A stretch of DNA of 64,000 bases from Candidatus Melainabacteria bacterium (lineage in GTDB: Bacteria > Cyanobacteriota > Vampirovibrionia > 2-02-FULL-35-15), in the NCBI GenBank assembly GCA_016201905.1, contig JACQBQ010000018.1, positions 1-64,000 of the forward strand, given 5' to 3'. Numbering within the stretch: the first letter of the stretch is position 1; every line of letters begins with the position of its first letter. The translations under genes and the position numbers were made by a program. Below are positions 44,281 to 52,744 of the stretch, one piece after another. The notes beneath the pieces were generated by a model. That model saw only the letters and a list, made by a program, of their open reading frames with translations. It was not told where the DNA came from and searched no databases.

Positions 44281-45051
44281 ATGCTTTTTAGTGACTACCA
44301 CAATCATCCTCAAGGACACCGTGATCTTCCCTATACTCAGGAGGTTTTAGAACCTTGGGCTAATTATGCTAAGAAGGTTAACCTGAAAGATGTTGCACTT
44401 ACTGATCATGGTCGATATCATCCTGGTATTAATTTGGATGAGTTTTTTAAGTTTAGGGATAACGTAAAGGATATAAGATTTAAAATTGGTATAGAGATTG
44501 ACAATGATCCTGAAACTTCTGAAAAGGATTATAAGTGGATTGAAAAAAATTACGATAAGCTTGATTTTGTCCTGGGATCAGTGCATTTTATAGATGAGTG
44601 GCCTTTTGATCACCCGCAACACAAAGAACGATATAGTGAATGGGACATTGATAAGCTCTATGCTAGATATTTTGATGAAATAAAAAAGCTTGTTAATAAA
44701 GGGTTTCTTGATGGACTTGCTCACCTGGACTTGATTAAAATATTTGGTCATAGACCAAAAAAAGAAATCACAACTTTTGTGAAAGATGTTTTGAATCTGA
44801 TTAAAGAAAAAGGTTTAACCATTGAAATGAGTACTGCAGGGTGGAGAAAGCCTGTAAATGAGCTTTATCCACAGCATGAAATCGTTCTTTTGATAAAAGA
44901 GCTAGGAATTCCTATTACAACTGCTTCAGATGCACATGCAGCAAAGGATTTGGGACATTCATATGACAGATTATATGAACTGTTAAAAAAGTATAGCTTT
45001 AATCAGGTTGCAGTGTTCAATAATCATAAAATAAAGCTACTTCCTATTTAA
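44281..45051 (+). CDS. PHP-family histidinol-phosphatase-like enzyme
   Basis: This 256-aa PHP metallophosphatase resembles the HisK/HisJ type that forms histidinol. Metal ligands are visible in DYHNHPQGH (5-13), LTDHGRYH, GIEIDND, GSVHF and TASDAHAAKDLG. It starts a short run with the GXGXG protein (5 bp away) and a family-9 glycosyltransferase. No other his genes are present, so the exact substrate is not certain. Confidence 0.85.
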   Translation: MLFSDYHNHPQGHRDLPYTQEVLEPWANYAKKVNLKDVALTDHGRYHPGINLDEFFKFRDNVKDIRFKIGIEIDNDPETSEKDYKWIEKNYDKLDFVLGSVHFIDEWPFDHPQHKERYSEWDIDKLYARYFDEIKKLVNKGFLDGLAHLDLIKIFGHRPKKEITTFVKDVLNLIKEKGLTIEMSTAGWRKPVNELYPQHEIVLLIKELGIPITTASDAHAAKDLGHSYDRLYELLKKYSFNQVAVFNNHKIKLLPI

Positions 45052-45056
45052 AAATT

Positions 45057-45767
45057 ATGTCTACAACTGAATTAAGCAACAATATTGACTGCTTAAACCT
45101 GACAGCAGATGAAATCAACTTTCAAATTAAAAATTTGATGTTTAATAATTTTAAGAATGCTATTTTAAAAAATGTTTATGGAAAAAATGGATTGCTTGAA
45201 GGACTAAAAGGTAATATAAAAATTGAAATTATTGGAGATGTTAGTTCTGATTTTGGAAATAATATTAATGGTCCGAAAATTGTTGTGAATGGAGATATAA
45301 ATAATAATTCGGCTTGCAATGTTAAAAGTGGCAAGTTTACTGTTTATGGCTCATGTATTAATTGTTTTGGTAATGATGCAAAAGCAGGTGAATTCTATAT
45401 TTTAGAAAACTGTGGTAAGAATTCTTTTTTAAATCTTGGGTCTTCTTCAAAAGTTGTTATTGGTGGATTTGTAAACAGTGGTTTTGCATTTGATAATAAT
45501 GGAGGCACTATTATTGTCCTGAATCTTAAAGGTGGAAATATCTATATTGAAGACGACTGGTTTAAAGATTATAAAAGCGGTCACATTTATTTTAGAGGTG
45601 AAAAGGAAAAAATTAACGCCGCAAGTCATCGATTCTTAATAGAAAATGTAACAGCTGCAGATGAAGATATTTATTTACCTTTAATTAGTGAATTTGCAAG
45701 ATTATTTAACTATTCCCTGGATGAGATTAAATCGAAACCGTTTAATAGAATATTGATGAGATTTTAA
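45057..45767 (+). CDS. GXGXG-type beta-helix protein
   Basis: Residues about 45-190 form repeated short strands, each ending near Gly, such as IEIIGDVSSDFGNNINGPKI, VVNGDINNNSACNVKSGKF and GGFVNSGFAFDNNGGTIIVL. This matches the GXGXG parallel beta-helix of glutamate synthase and of formylmethanofuran dehydrogenase subunit C. The domain stands alone; there are no amidotransferase or FMN domains. In the large enzymes it is structural. Here it sits in a run with a PHP enzyme and a GT9 glycosyltransferase, and the role is unknown. Confidence 0.7.
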   Translation: MSTTELSNNIDCLNLTADEINFQIKNLMFNNFKNAILKNVYGKNGLLEGLKGNIKIEIIGDVSSDFGNNINGPKIVVNGDINNNSACNVKSGKFTVYGSCINCFGNDAKAGEFYILENCGKNSFLNLGSSSKVVIGGFVNSGFAFDNNGGTIIVLNLKGGNIYIEDDWFKDYKSGHIYFRGEKEKINAASHRFLIENVTAADEDIYLPLISEFARLFNYSLDEIKSKPFNRILMRF

Positions 45768-46814
45768 ATGAAAATATTAATTGTAAGACTTTCTAGCTTA
45801 GGTGATATTGTTCATTCATTGCCTCTTGTACATTGTCTGCAAGAAAAATATCCGGATGCACAAATTGACTGGCTTACAGGGAATGAAGGATTTGAATTCC
45901 TGTCTCTTGTGAAAGAAATAAAGCATATTTATTTGCCTGATTTTAAGAATATAGGTCAAATACAAAATGAAAAGTATGATTATGTAATTGATGTTCAGGG
46001 TTTGTTTAAAAGTGCTTTTTTAAGTAAAATCTCATTTGGAAAAATTATTGTAGGGTTTAAAAATACAAGAGAATCTGCAGATATTTTTTATGATCGAAAA
46101 ATAGATGTGGGCAATTTGTTTAAAACTGATAAACACATTGTTGACTTAAATCTTAAGCTTGTTTCTGAATTGATTAATGAAAAAAAAATTCCAGGATCTT
46201 TGCCTCAAGCCGTTAAATTTCTAATCCCTCAAATTTCTGAATCACAGAACACAAAACTTTTAGAAACACTTAGTCGAAAAAAGAAACCAAAGATAGCCAT
46301 ATTTCCTGTTACAACCTGGAAAAGCAAGCTCTGGCCACTAGATTACTGGTTTAATCTTTTAAAAATGATGTCCAATGATTTTTTTGTTTATCTTTGTGCT
46401 GGAAATAATGATAAAGAGTATATTGATCCATTAATTAATAAACTTGAGTCTGAAAAAATATGCTTTGAAAATCTTGTGGGAAAGACAAGTATTAAAGACT
46501 TAATTTACCTGCTTGAAAATATAGATTTAGCCATAGGGATGGATTCGTTTGGTTTGCATCTAGCTAGTGCCATAAAAAATGATTATGGAGTTCCTGAAGT
46601 TATAGGCATATATGGACCTACATCATTAAAGAGAAATGGACCTTATAACTCAGATCAAAATTGCTTGTATTTGTCTGAGATGGCGTGTATTGCATGTAGA
46701 AAGAAAATATGTCCGCTAGGACATCATAAGTGTATGAAAGATATTGTTCCAGCACAGGTACAGAAGATGATTGATTCTAAGATTGCAAAAATCTTGCAAC
46801 ACATGCAAGCTTAA
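45768..46814 (+). CDS. Glycosyltransferase family 9 (heptosyltransferase-like)
   Basis: The protein (348 aa) has the GT-B fold of lipopolysaccharide heptosyltransferases. The N-terminus MKILIVRLSSLGDIVHSLPL is typical. The C-terminal half carries the nucleotide-sugar region LVGKTSIKDLIYLLENIDL, GMDSFGLHLASAI and GIYGPTSLKRNGPY. A Cys-rich ending (CIACRKKICPLGHHKC) follows. The ATG directly follows the TAA of the GXGXG gene. It supports an LPS-type outer layer, though GT9 enzymes can use other sugars. Confidence 0.88.
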   Translation: MKILIVRLSSLGDIVHSLPLVHCLQEKYPDAQIDWLTGNEGFEFLSLVKEIKHIYLPDFKNIGQIQNEKYDYVIDVQGLFKSAFLSKISFGKIIVGFKNTRESADIFYDRKIDVGNLFKTDKHIVDLNLKLVSELINEKKIPGSLPQAVKFLIPQISESQNTKLLETLSRKKKPKIAIFPVTTWKSKLWPLDYWFNLLKMMSNDFFVYLCAGNNDKEYIDPLINKLESEKICFENLVGKTSIKDLIYLLENIDLAIGMDSFGLHLASAIKNDYGVPEVIGIYGPTSLKRNGPYNSDQNCLYLSEMACIACRKKICPLGHHKCMKDIVPAQVQKMIDSKIAKILQHMQA

Positions 46815-46860
46815 AAAGACCTGTCGATCTATGGAGCTGTAATATGCTAAACTCATAAAC

Positions 46861-48051
46861 ATGATTGTCTTTAATTTAATACTTGTTTTAGCTCTTATAA
46901 GTGTAATGATTATTGTCCATGAATTTGGGCATTGGATTGTTGCGAGATCACTTGGTTTTCAGACACCAATATTTGGCTTTGGTTTGCCTTTTGGTGGACA
47001 TCTGAAACTTGGTAAGTGGAAAGAGACAGAATTTAGGTTTCACTGGTTTGTTCTTGGAGGATATGTTGCAATACCTGAATTAGGGGATGAGTCAAGTGAA
47101 GAAAATTTAAAAGAAATACCTGACTTAAAACCATTAAAAACTTTTCCTGTATGGAAAAGAGCTTGTGTGGCAAGTGCAGGTGTTGCTTTTAATTTGCTTT
47201 TTGCTTATTTAATGTGCTTAATAATGGTGGCTACTATTGGTCCACCAAGTGCAAAAGGAAGTGTAGTTATCACCAATCTTTTAGACTCTGCCTCTGATCA
47301 ATATAAAGCAAACCCCATTGCAAAAAACGCAGGTTTTAAACCACAGGATGTAATATTAAAAGTTAATTACGTAAAGGTAAAAGATCCTGGGCAGGTAGTA
47401 AAAATCGTAAGAGCAAATCCATTAAAAGAATTGACATTTCAAATTCAAAGACCTGCCCTGGCTAGCGGTAAAATAAAATATAGTGTTTTAAATATAAAAG
47501 TAATACCTAACAAAGAAGGCACGATAGGAATTGGTCTAGGATTTGCTAGGGATGCTGAATATGAGAAGCCTTCAAGAAATCCACTTATTTGGCTTCTTCA
47601 GTCTGCTAAGGTTTTAACTGAATGGACGGCTACAATGCTCCTTGGTTTAGGTCTAATGATAATGAATCTGTTTGGGGCTGCACCAAGCGGTACACCAAAA
47701 ATTGGAGCTGATGATTTGCATGGAATAATTGCTATAGTCTCAGTATTTGCACAGGCTATTACTGTTGATTTTAGGGAAGTATACAGATGGACAGCACTAA
47801 TAAGTGTAAACTTGGCTATTGTAAATTTATTACCAATTCCAGCTCTTGATGGTGGACATCTTCTGTTTATGCTCATAGAAAAGATCCGAGGAAAAAAGCT
47901 TGCTGAGTCAATCCAGCAAAAAGCAATTCAGACTGGTTTTTTCCTTTTACTTTTACTTATGGTTTTTGTACTGTTTAACGATATTAGAGGTTTAATTTCG
48001 GGTAAATTTAATTTAATCCATGAGAATGAAAATAATGTCAAAAAAGATTGA
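46861..48051 (+). CDS. Site-2 intramembrane metalloprotease (RseP/MmpA-like)
   Basis: This 396-aa zinc protease cleaves transmembrane regulators, often anti-sigma factors. HEFGH at 20-24 supplies zinc ligands in the first membrane segment, a PDZ domain follows (about 130-225, NAGFKPQDVILKVN), and NLLPIPALDGGHLLFMLIE near 320-338 gives the third ligand. purE overlaps its end. Whether it processes an anti-sigma here is unknown; the ZAS protein at 31876 is soluble and not an obvious substrate. Confidence 0.92.
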   Translation: MIVFNLILVLALISVMIIVHEFGHWIVARSLGFQTPIFGFGLPFGGHLKLGKWKETEFRFHWFVLGGYVAIPELGDESSEENLKEIPDLKPLKTFPVWKRACVASAGVAFNLLFAYLMCLIMVATIGPPSAKGSVVITNLLDSASDQYKANPIAKNAGFKPQDVILKVNYVKVKDPGQVVKIVRANPLKELTFQIQRPALASGKIKYSVLNIKVIPNKEGTIGIGLGFARDAEYEKPSRNPLIWLLQSAKVLTEWTATMLLGLGLMIMNLFGAAPSGTPKIGADDLHGIIAIVSVFAQAITVDFREVYRWTALISVNLAIVNLLPIPALDGGHLLFMLIEKIRGKKLAESIQQKAIQTGFFLLLLLMVFVLFNDIRGLISGKFNLIHENENNVKKD

Positions 48052-48511
48052 GGTTCAGATTATTATAGGAAGCAAATCAGATGAGGCAAAAACAAAGCCT
48101 GCAATCGACACATTAAGTGAATTTGGAATTTCATATGACTTTAAAATTGCAAGTGCGCATAGATCACCTTCTTATGTAGAGGAAATTATTGACAATGCTA
48201 TAAACTGTGGAGTTAAGGTGTTTATTACTGGTGCAGGCATGGCAAATCACCTATCAGGTACTGTGGCCAGTAGAACAACCCTGCCAGTAATTGGGATACC
48301 GTTTAGTGGTGGTATTTCAGGTGGTATGGACTCTCTTCTTGCTACCGTACAGATGCCTCCAGGTGTTCCTGTTGCTACAGTAGCGGTTGATGGTGCAAAA
48401 AACGCAGCAATTTTAGCGCTCGAAATTCTTTCTATTGAGAATAAAGAACTTCAAAAAAAAATAATTGAATATAGGCATAAAGAAACCGAAAAAATAAAAA
48501 ATGCAATCTAA
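48035..48511 (+). CDS. purE: N5-carboxyaminoimidazole ribonucleotide mutase
   Basis: PurE moves the carboxyl group of N5-CAIR to form CAIR in purine synthesis. IIIGSKSDEA, SAHRSP and GAGMANHLSGTVAS are characteristic. The ATG at 48035 (MSKKIEVQ) is more likely than the one at 48020. It overlaps the protease gene by 17 bp and tadA by 11 bp, so the three are coupled. Confidence 0.95.
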   Translation: MSKKIEVQIIIGSKSDEAKTKPAIDTLSEFGISYDFKIASAHRSPSYVEEIIDNAINCGVKVFITGAGMANHLSGTVASRTTLPVIGIPFSGGISGGMDSLLATVQMPPGVPVATVAVDGAKNAAILALEILSIENKELQKKIIEYRHKETEKIKNAI

Positions 48512-48965
48512 GGTCTTTGTGAAATATAGTCACCAATACTGGATGTCTTGTGCTATTGATCTTGTAAAGAATGTAAAAGATGAAATCCCAGTTTGTGCAT
48601 TAGTTGTAAGAGACAACAAATTAATTTCTAAAGCTGTAAATAAAACTGAAGCTTGCCTTGATGCTACAGCACATGCAGAGATTATTGCTATAAGAGAAGC
48701 TTCGGAAATTCTTTCTAATTGGAGGTTGAATAAATGTGTACTGTATTCAACTCTTGAGCCGTGTGCTATGTGTATGGGTGCAATATTAAATTCAAGAATA
48801 TCAAGATTAGTTTTTGGTGCATATGATTTGAATGCAGGAGCATGCGGGTCTGTAATAAATCTGCCTAAAGACTTGAATAAGCAAAATCAAATTGAAATTA
48901 TTGGTGGTATTAATGAGCTTGAAGCAAGCCAATTATTAAAAGATTTTTTTTCTTTAAGACGTTAA
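48501..48965 (+). CDS. tadA: tRNA adenosine(34) deaminase TadA
   Basis: TadA (154 aa) converts A34 to inosine in tRNA-Arg(ACG). Zinc and catalytic motifs TAHAEIIAIREA and EPCAMCMGAIL are complete. It ends a run of three overlapping genes and converges with the gene at 48973, leaving 7 bp. Confidence 0.94.
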   Translation: MQSKVFVKYSHQYWMSCAIDLVKNVKDEIPVCALVVRDNKLISKAVNKTEACLDATAHAEIIAIREASEILSNWRLNKCVLYSTLEPCAMCMGAILNSRISRLVFGAYDLNAGACGSVINLPKDLNKQNQIEIIGGINELEASQLLKDFFSLRR

Positions 48966-48972
48966 CAAAATC

Positions 48973-49842
48973 TCAAAATTCATATTTTCCTAGTGTTTCT
49001 ATCTGATGTTTTTTTGGTTTGTACCAGGGGTATAAGCTTACTCCAGCATCAATACCATGCTCTTCTGCTGCTTTTAAAAAGCCGGTAATTTCTTTGCTTG
49101 AAGTTTTTTGTCCATCACCAATTAAATGGATTTTAATGTCATCTTTTTGTGTAAACTCTTTAATTTTTGTAATTGTTTTTGTTGTGTAATCATATGCTCC
49201 TTTTTCAGAGCGCAGTTTTACAAAACCATGCCAGTAAGTCATCGGAGCAATTATGTCAAAGTTATTAGCAATGGTTTTCCAAGCATAGTGTTTTGGATCT
49301 GCACGTTTTAATACTGGTGAAAAAGTGATTGCAATTAAAGGGTAATCAATACCGACAGCTTTTCTGATTACTCTTGCAAATGTTTCAATGGATCTGGAGT
49401 TAGTGACTTCTTCTAGATCTGCTGCCATCCCATCGAGTGAATCACCGCTTGGCGTCTTGTAAAAAGCTGCTTTAATAAACTTTTCAGCATCTGACAGAGG
49501 ATCTTTTAAAAATGAGTAAGTCCATCCAATAACCTTAATCTCTCTTTCATGTGCAGATTTAATTATTTGATTTAGTTTTATAGGATCTTTAATTGCAGGC
49601 ATGTTTGACCTTGAAACTTGAAGGTAGATTGTATTTATTCCTTTTGACTTGAGTTGTTCACAAAACATGTCAGGATTGTTAGGGTAATTCCAGATATTTA
49701 TCCATATACCTTTACCAACAGTAATTGGTTTTTTTGCATGACATGGACTTATATTAAAAATCAAACATAATGACAGTATGCATATAAAAAATGATATAAA
49801 CATTGGCCAACTTTTTAAATTTTTATTTTGTTTCTTAATCAT
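48973..49842 (-). CDS. Secreted TIM-barrel glycoside hydrolase-like protein
   Basis: The 289-aa protein has a signal peptide (hydrophobic 12-30, cleavage near CHA-KK at 36). The mature part resembles putative glycosidases of the DUF4015/GH-like type, with GKGIWINIWNYP, KGINTIYLQVS, IKVIGWTYSF, DGMAADLEEV and APMTYWHG in the positions of beta strands of a TIM barrel. The acidic pair in DLEEV may be catalytic. It may act in the periplasm on cell-wall or capsule polymers. Confidence 0.68.
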   Translation of the reverse strand: MIKKQNKNLKSWPMFISFFICILSLCLIFNISPCHAKKPITVGKGIWINIWNYPNNPDMFCEQLKSKGINTIYLQVSRSNMPAIKDPIKLNQIIKSAHEREIKVIGWTYSFLKDPLSDAEKFIKAAFYKTPSGDSLDGMAADLEEVTNSRSIETFARVIRKAVGIDYPLIAITFSPVLKRADPKHYAWKTIANNFDIIAPMTYWHGFVKLRSEKGAYDYTTKTITKIKEFTQKDDIKIHLIGDGQKTSSKEITGFLKAAEEHGIDAGVSLYPWYKPKKHQIETLGKYEF

Positions 49843-49963
49843 CCTTTTACTTATTACTTAAATTTTTACCTTTAAAGACTTGTTTCTATACATACCCATT
49901 AAAAGCTAATTATCCAACTATTCAATACAGAATTGACGTTTGTATATTAAAATTGTTTTGGTT

Positions 49964-50037
49964 GTCCACGTAGCTCAGTTGGATAGAGCAAGGCACTCCT
50001 AACGCCTAGGTCGCAGGTTCAACTCCTGTCGTGGACG
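49964..50037 (+). tRNA. tRNA-Arg (anticodon CCT)
   Basis: The acceptor stem is GTCCACG/CGTGGAC, the D stem is GCTC/GAGC, and the anticodon stem AGGCA/CGCCT closes loop CTCCTAA with an A-C mismatch next to the loop. The T arm is GCAGG-TTCAACT-CCTGT. Anticodon CCT reads AGG. CCA is not encoded. miaA starts about 26 nt after it, so both may share one transcript. Confidence 0.92.
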
Positions 50038-50063
50038 CTCGAATTTTGATATTCTATTTCTTT

Positions 50064-51017
50064 GTGCCATTAAAAAATAAAAAAAATATCTATGCAATCG
50101 TAGGTCCTAGCTGTAGTTATAAATCAGCAATTGCAATTGAACTTGCTCAAAAGTTTCCTTTTGAAATTATTTCTGCTGATTCAAGATTGATTTATAAAGG
50201 GATGGATATAGGAACTTCAAAGCCATCAAAGGAAGAAAGGAAAGGTGTTGCTCATTATATGCTGGATCTTTTAGAACCTGGAGTTGATTATTCGGTAGGT
50301 TTATATAAGAAACAATCTGAGACATTAATTGATGACATTTTTTCCAGAAGTAAAATCCCACTTTTTGTGGGTGGAACGGGGCTTTATTTGAACTCAGCTC
50401 TTCTTGGACTTTCAATTCCTGAAGTAAAACCAGATGTAAGCTTTCGAAGACAGTTGAAAGAAAAGCCACAGGAAGAACTTTATAACCGACTTTGTGAAAT
50501 TGATCCTGAAGCTGCAACAATAATTCATAGAAATGATAATTTCCGTACTATAAGAGCATTAGAAGTGATTTATAAAACAAATAAATTGTTTTCAAAATTA
50601 AAAACATTGAAAGAAATGTCATTTAATGTTAATTGGATTGGATTAACATATGAGAATAGAGAATTACATGTAGAGAAAATCAGAAGTCGTTCAATTGCTT
50701 TTTGTAACAATGGTCTTATTAATGAAGTAAGTAACCTCTTAGATAAATATGGTGAATTGGATTTATTTCAGAAAACAATTGGTTATTCTGAAGTAATTGA
50801 TTTCTTGAAGAATAAAATAAAATTAACTGAGATGGTTGAAAAGATTGTGCTGCATACAAGACAATTGGTAAAAAGACAAATGACCTGGTTTAGAGCAAAT
50901 AAAAAAATAAATTGGATTTGTTTGGATGATATTAATTATAAAGAGGCCTTCGATAGTGCTTTTAGGCTTATTGAAGAAGGATCCTTTGCAAATACATCCA
51001 TTGTTTCTGCTTCTTGA
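50064..51017 (+). CDS. miaA: tRNA dimethylallyltransferase MiaA with altered P-loop
   Basis: MiaA adds a dimethylallyl group to A37 of tRNAs reading UNN codons. SADSRLIYKGMDIGTSKP, FVGGTGLYLNSALL, IRALEVI and TRQLVKRQMTWFR are well kept. The ATP loop reads GPSCSYKSA where the family has G-P-T-A-S-G-K-[ST], so the glycine before the lysine is Tyr. The frame is open back into the tRNA-Arg, so the real start is downstream; I favour GTG 50064 (TTG 50046 is possible). The 3' end overlaps tsaD on the other strand. Confidence 0.88.
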   Translation: MPLKNKKNIYAIVGPSCSYKSAIAIELAQKFPFEIISADSRLIYKGMDIGTSKPSKEERKGVAHYMLDLLEPGVDYSVGLYKKQSETLIDDIFSRSKIPLFVGGTGLYLNSALLGLSIPEVKPDVSFRRQLKEKPQEELYNRLCEIDPEAATIIHRNDNFRTIRALEVIYKTNKLFSKLKTLKEMSFNVNWIGLTYENRELHVEKIRSRSIAFCNNGLINEVSNLLDKYGELDLFQKTIGYSEVIDFLKNKIKLTEMVEKIVLHTRQLVKRQMTWFRANKKINWICLDDINYKEAFDSAFRLIEEGSFANTSIVSAS

Positions 51018-51943
51018 TTAGTGTCTCTTAAAAAATATCCTGCACTTGCTATCATTGCAGCATTATCTGTGCAGTACTTTAAATCTGGCATGAAGATAGA
51101 AAAAGTATTTAAACTCAACAGCTTTTTTCTTAAAGTTTTATTTGCTGAAACTCCTCCTGCTATAACTATTTTGTTTGTATCTATTTCTTTAGCTGCGCAG
51201 GTTATTTTTTTTACAAGGGTATTTGTTATATTTTCTTGAAAACTAGAAGCCAGATCTGCACGATTATAATTTTCAGGAAGTTTTTGAACTAGTCTTAAAA
51301 CTGCAGTTTTAAGACCACTGAAACTAAAATCATATGGATTTACCTTTGCTTCTGGAAGCTTGTAGGCAAGTGGATTACCAGCTTTGGCTAATTTTTCTAG
51401 ATTAGGTCCACCAGGATATGGTAGACCAAGTAATCTCCCAATTTTATCAAAGGCTTCACCGCATGCATCATCGAGGGTGCTGCCAAGAATTTCATATTCT
51501 GTAAATGTTTTTACATTGATTATTTGTGTGTGTCCGCCACTTGCAAGAAGACATATAAATGGAGGCTCAAGCTCTGATCCTAAGTAGTTTGAGCAGATGT
51601 GTCCAAAGAGATGGTTGACGCCGATCAAATGTTTATTATATTTTTTTGCAAGTTCTTTTGCGGTTTTAAATCCGACAAGTAGTGAAATTATAAGTCCGGG
51701 TCCAAGAGTAACTGCAATAGCGTTGATTTCACTCATAGATAATTTTGCATCTTTTAATGTTTTTTCAACTAAGGCATCGATAACTTCTTCATGAGCAAGC
51801 TTAGCTACGCTGGGTTTTACTCCACCAAACTCTTTATGGAGTTCAATCTGGGAGATGACATTATTGACAATAACTTTTCTGCCATCTTCTACAATGGCAA
51901 CAGCAGTTTCATCACAACTTGTTTCTATTCCTAAGACAAGCAT
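50936..51943 (-). CDS. tsaD: tRNA N6-threonylcarbamoyladenosine transferase TsaD
   Basis: TsaD (about 335 aa) makes t6A37 in ANN-reading tRNAs. It has MLVLGIETSCDETA, the metal motif NHLFGH, the nucleotide loop ASGGHTQI and GGVSANKTLR. I choose the ATG at 51943, the usual family N-terminus, over 51961; a TATTTT box lies 8 nt before it. Its last 82 bp are antisense to the end of miaA, an overlap of two tRNA-A37 modification genes. Confidence 0.95.
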   Translation of the reverse strand: MLVLGIETSCDETAVAIVEDGRKVIVNNVISQIELHKEFGGVKPSVAKLAHEEVIDALVEKTLKDAKLSMSEINAIAVTLGPGLIISLLVGFKTAKELAKKYNKHLIGVNHLFGHICSNYLGSELEPPFICLLASGGHTQIINVKTFTEYEILGSTLDDACGEAFDKIGRLLGLPYPGGPNLEKLAKAGNPLAYKLPEAKVNPYDFSFSGLKTAVLRLVQKLPENYNRADLASSFQENITNTLVKKITCAAKEIDTNKIVIAGGVSANKTLRKKLLSLNTFSIFMPDLKYCTDNAAMIASAGYFLRDTNQEAETMDVFAKDPSSISLKALSKASL

Positions 51944-52036
51944 AGGTAAATAAAATACCATTTTTTATATGAAATTGATTTAAAAAAGTGTTTTAGTACT
52001 TGGAATTGTGGATTTTTCAAGAATTTCCTGTTTAGT

Positions 52037-52059
52037 GACAGTGTATAATTTTCACTGTC
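52037..52059. promoter_or_regulatory. trmD promoter: inverted repeat around -10 box
   Basis: GACAGTG (52037-52043), TATAAT in the centre (52044-52049) and CACTGTC (52053-52059) form a perfect 7-bp inverted repeat flanking a consensus -10. The trmD ATG is at 52064. It could be an operator or simply a hairpin. Confidence 0.5.
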
Positions 52060-52063
52060 TATT

Positions 52064-52744
52064 ATGCAGTTTGACGTAATTACTTTATTTCCAGATATTA
52101 TTAAAACCTACTGTGAATTAGGCATAGTGGGTCGTGCCTGTAAAGAAGAAAGAGTAAAAGTTAATACTGTTGATTTAAGACAGTTTGGGCTTGGCAGGCA
52201 CAAACAGGTGGATGATCTTCCCTATGGAGGCGGGGTTGGCCTGATTTTTATGGTCGAACCTCTCTTTAATACTTTAAATAGCATTAAACGTAAGAAAAAA
52301 TCTAAAGTTTTAATTGCATCAGCAAGTGGTGAAAAATGGAATCAGGATTTTGCAAACAAATTAAAAAAAGAAGAACAGATCATAATTATTTGTGGTCGGT
52401 ATGAAGGATATGATGAGAGAATTACAAATGTAGTAGATTATGAGGTTTGCCTTGGGGATTTTATAATGACTGGTGGTGAACTTTGTGCTCTTGCAGTAAT
52501 TGATTCTGTTTCAAGGTTAATTGATGGAGTGCTGAGAAAAGAAGAGACATTTCAGACTGAATCGTTTAGCAATGGTCTTCTTGAGTACCCTCAGTATACT
52601 CGTCCTCAAGAATTTAATGGATGGAAAGTTCCTGATGTACTATTGAGTGGGCACCATGCAGAAATAAAAAAATGGCGCGAAGAACAAGCTGAACTTAAGA
52701 CAAAAAAAAACAGACCTGACCTGATTAAAGAAAATAAAATATGA
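52064..52744 (+). CDS. trmD: tRNA (guanine37-N1)-methyltransferase TrmD
   Basis: TrmD (226 aa) methylates G37 of CNN-reading tRNAs with SAM. The knot-forming motifs PYGGGVGLIFMVEPL, CGRYEGYDER and DFIMTGGELCALAVIDSV are intact. The usual neighbours rpsP, rimM and rplS are absent. uppP overlaps its stop by 4 bp. Confidence 0.96.
   Translation: MQFDVITLFPDIIKTYCELGIVGRACKEERVKVNTVDLRQFGLGRHKQVDDLPYGGGVGLIFMVEPLFNTLNSIKRKKKSKVLIASASGEKWNQDFANKLKKEEQIIIICGRYEGYDERITNVVDYEVCLGDFIMTGGELCALAVIDSVSRLIDGVLRKEETFQTESFSNGLLEYPQYTRPQEFNGWKVPDVLLSGHHAEIKKWREEQAELKTKKNRPDLIKENKI

Noticed and set aside
42567-46814. A complete LPS biosynthesis cluster
   Set aside because: Only an ArnT/PMT-like enzyme and one GT9 enzyme are present; lpx, kds and other waa genes are absent here, so no pathway is claimed.
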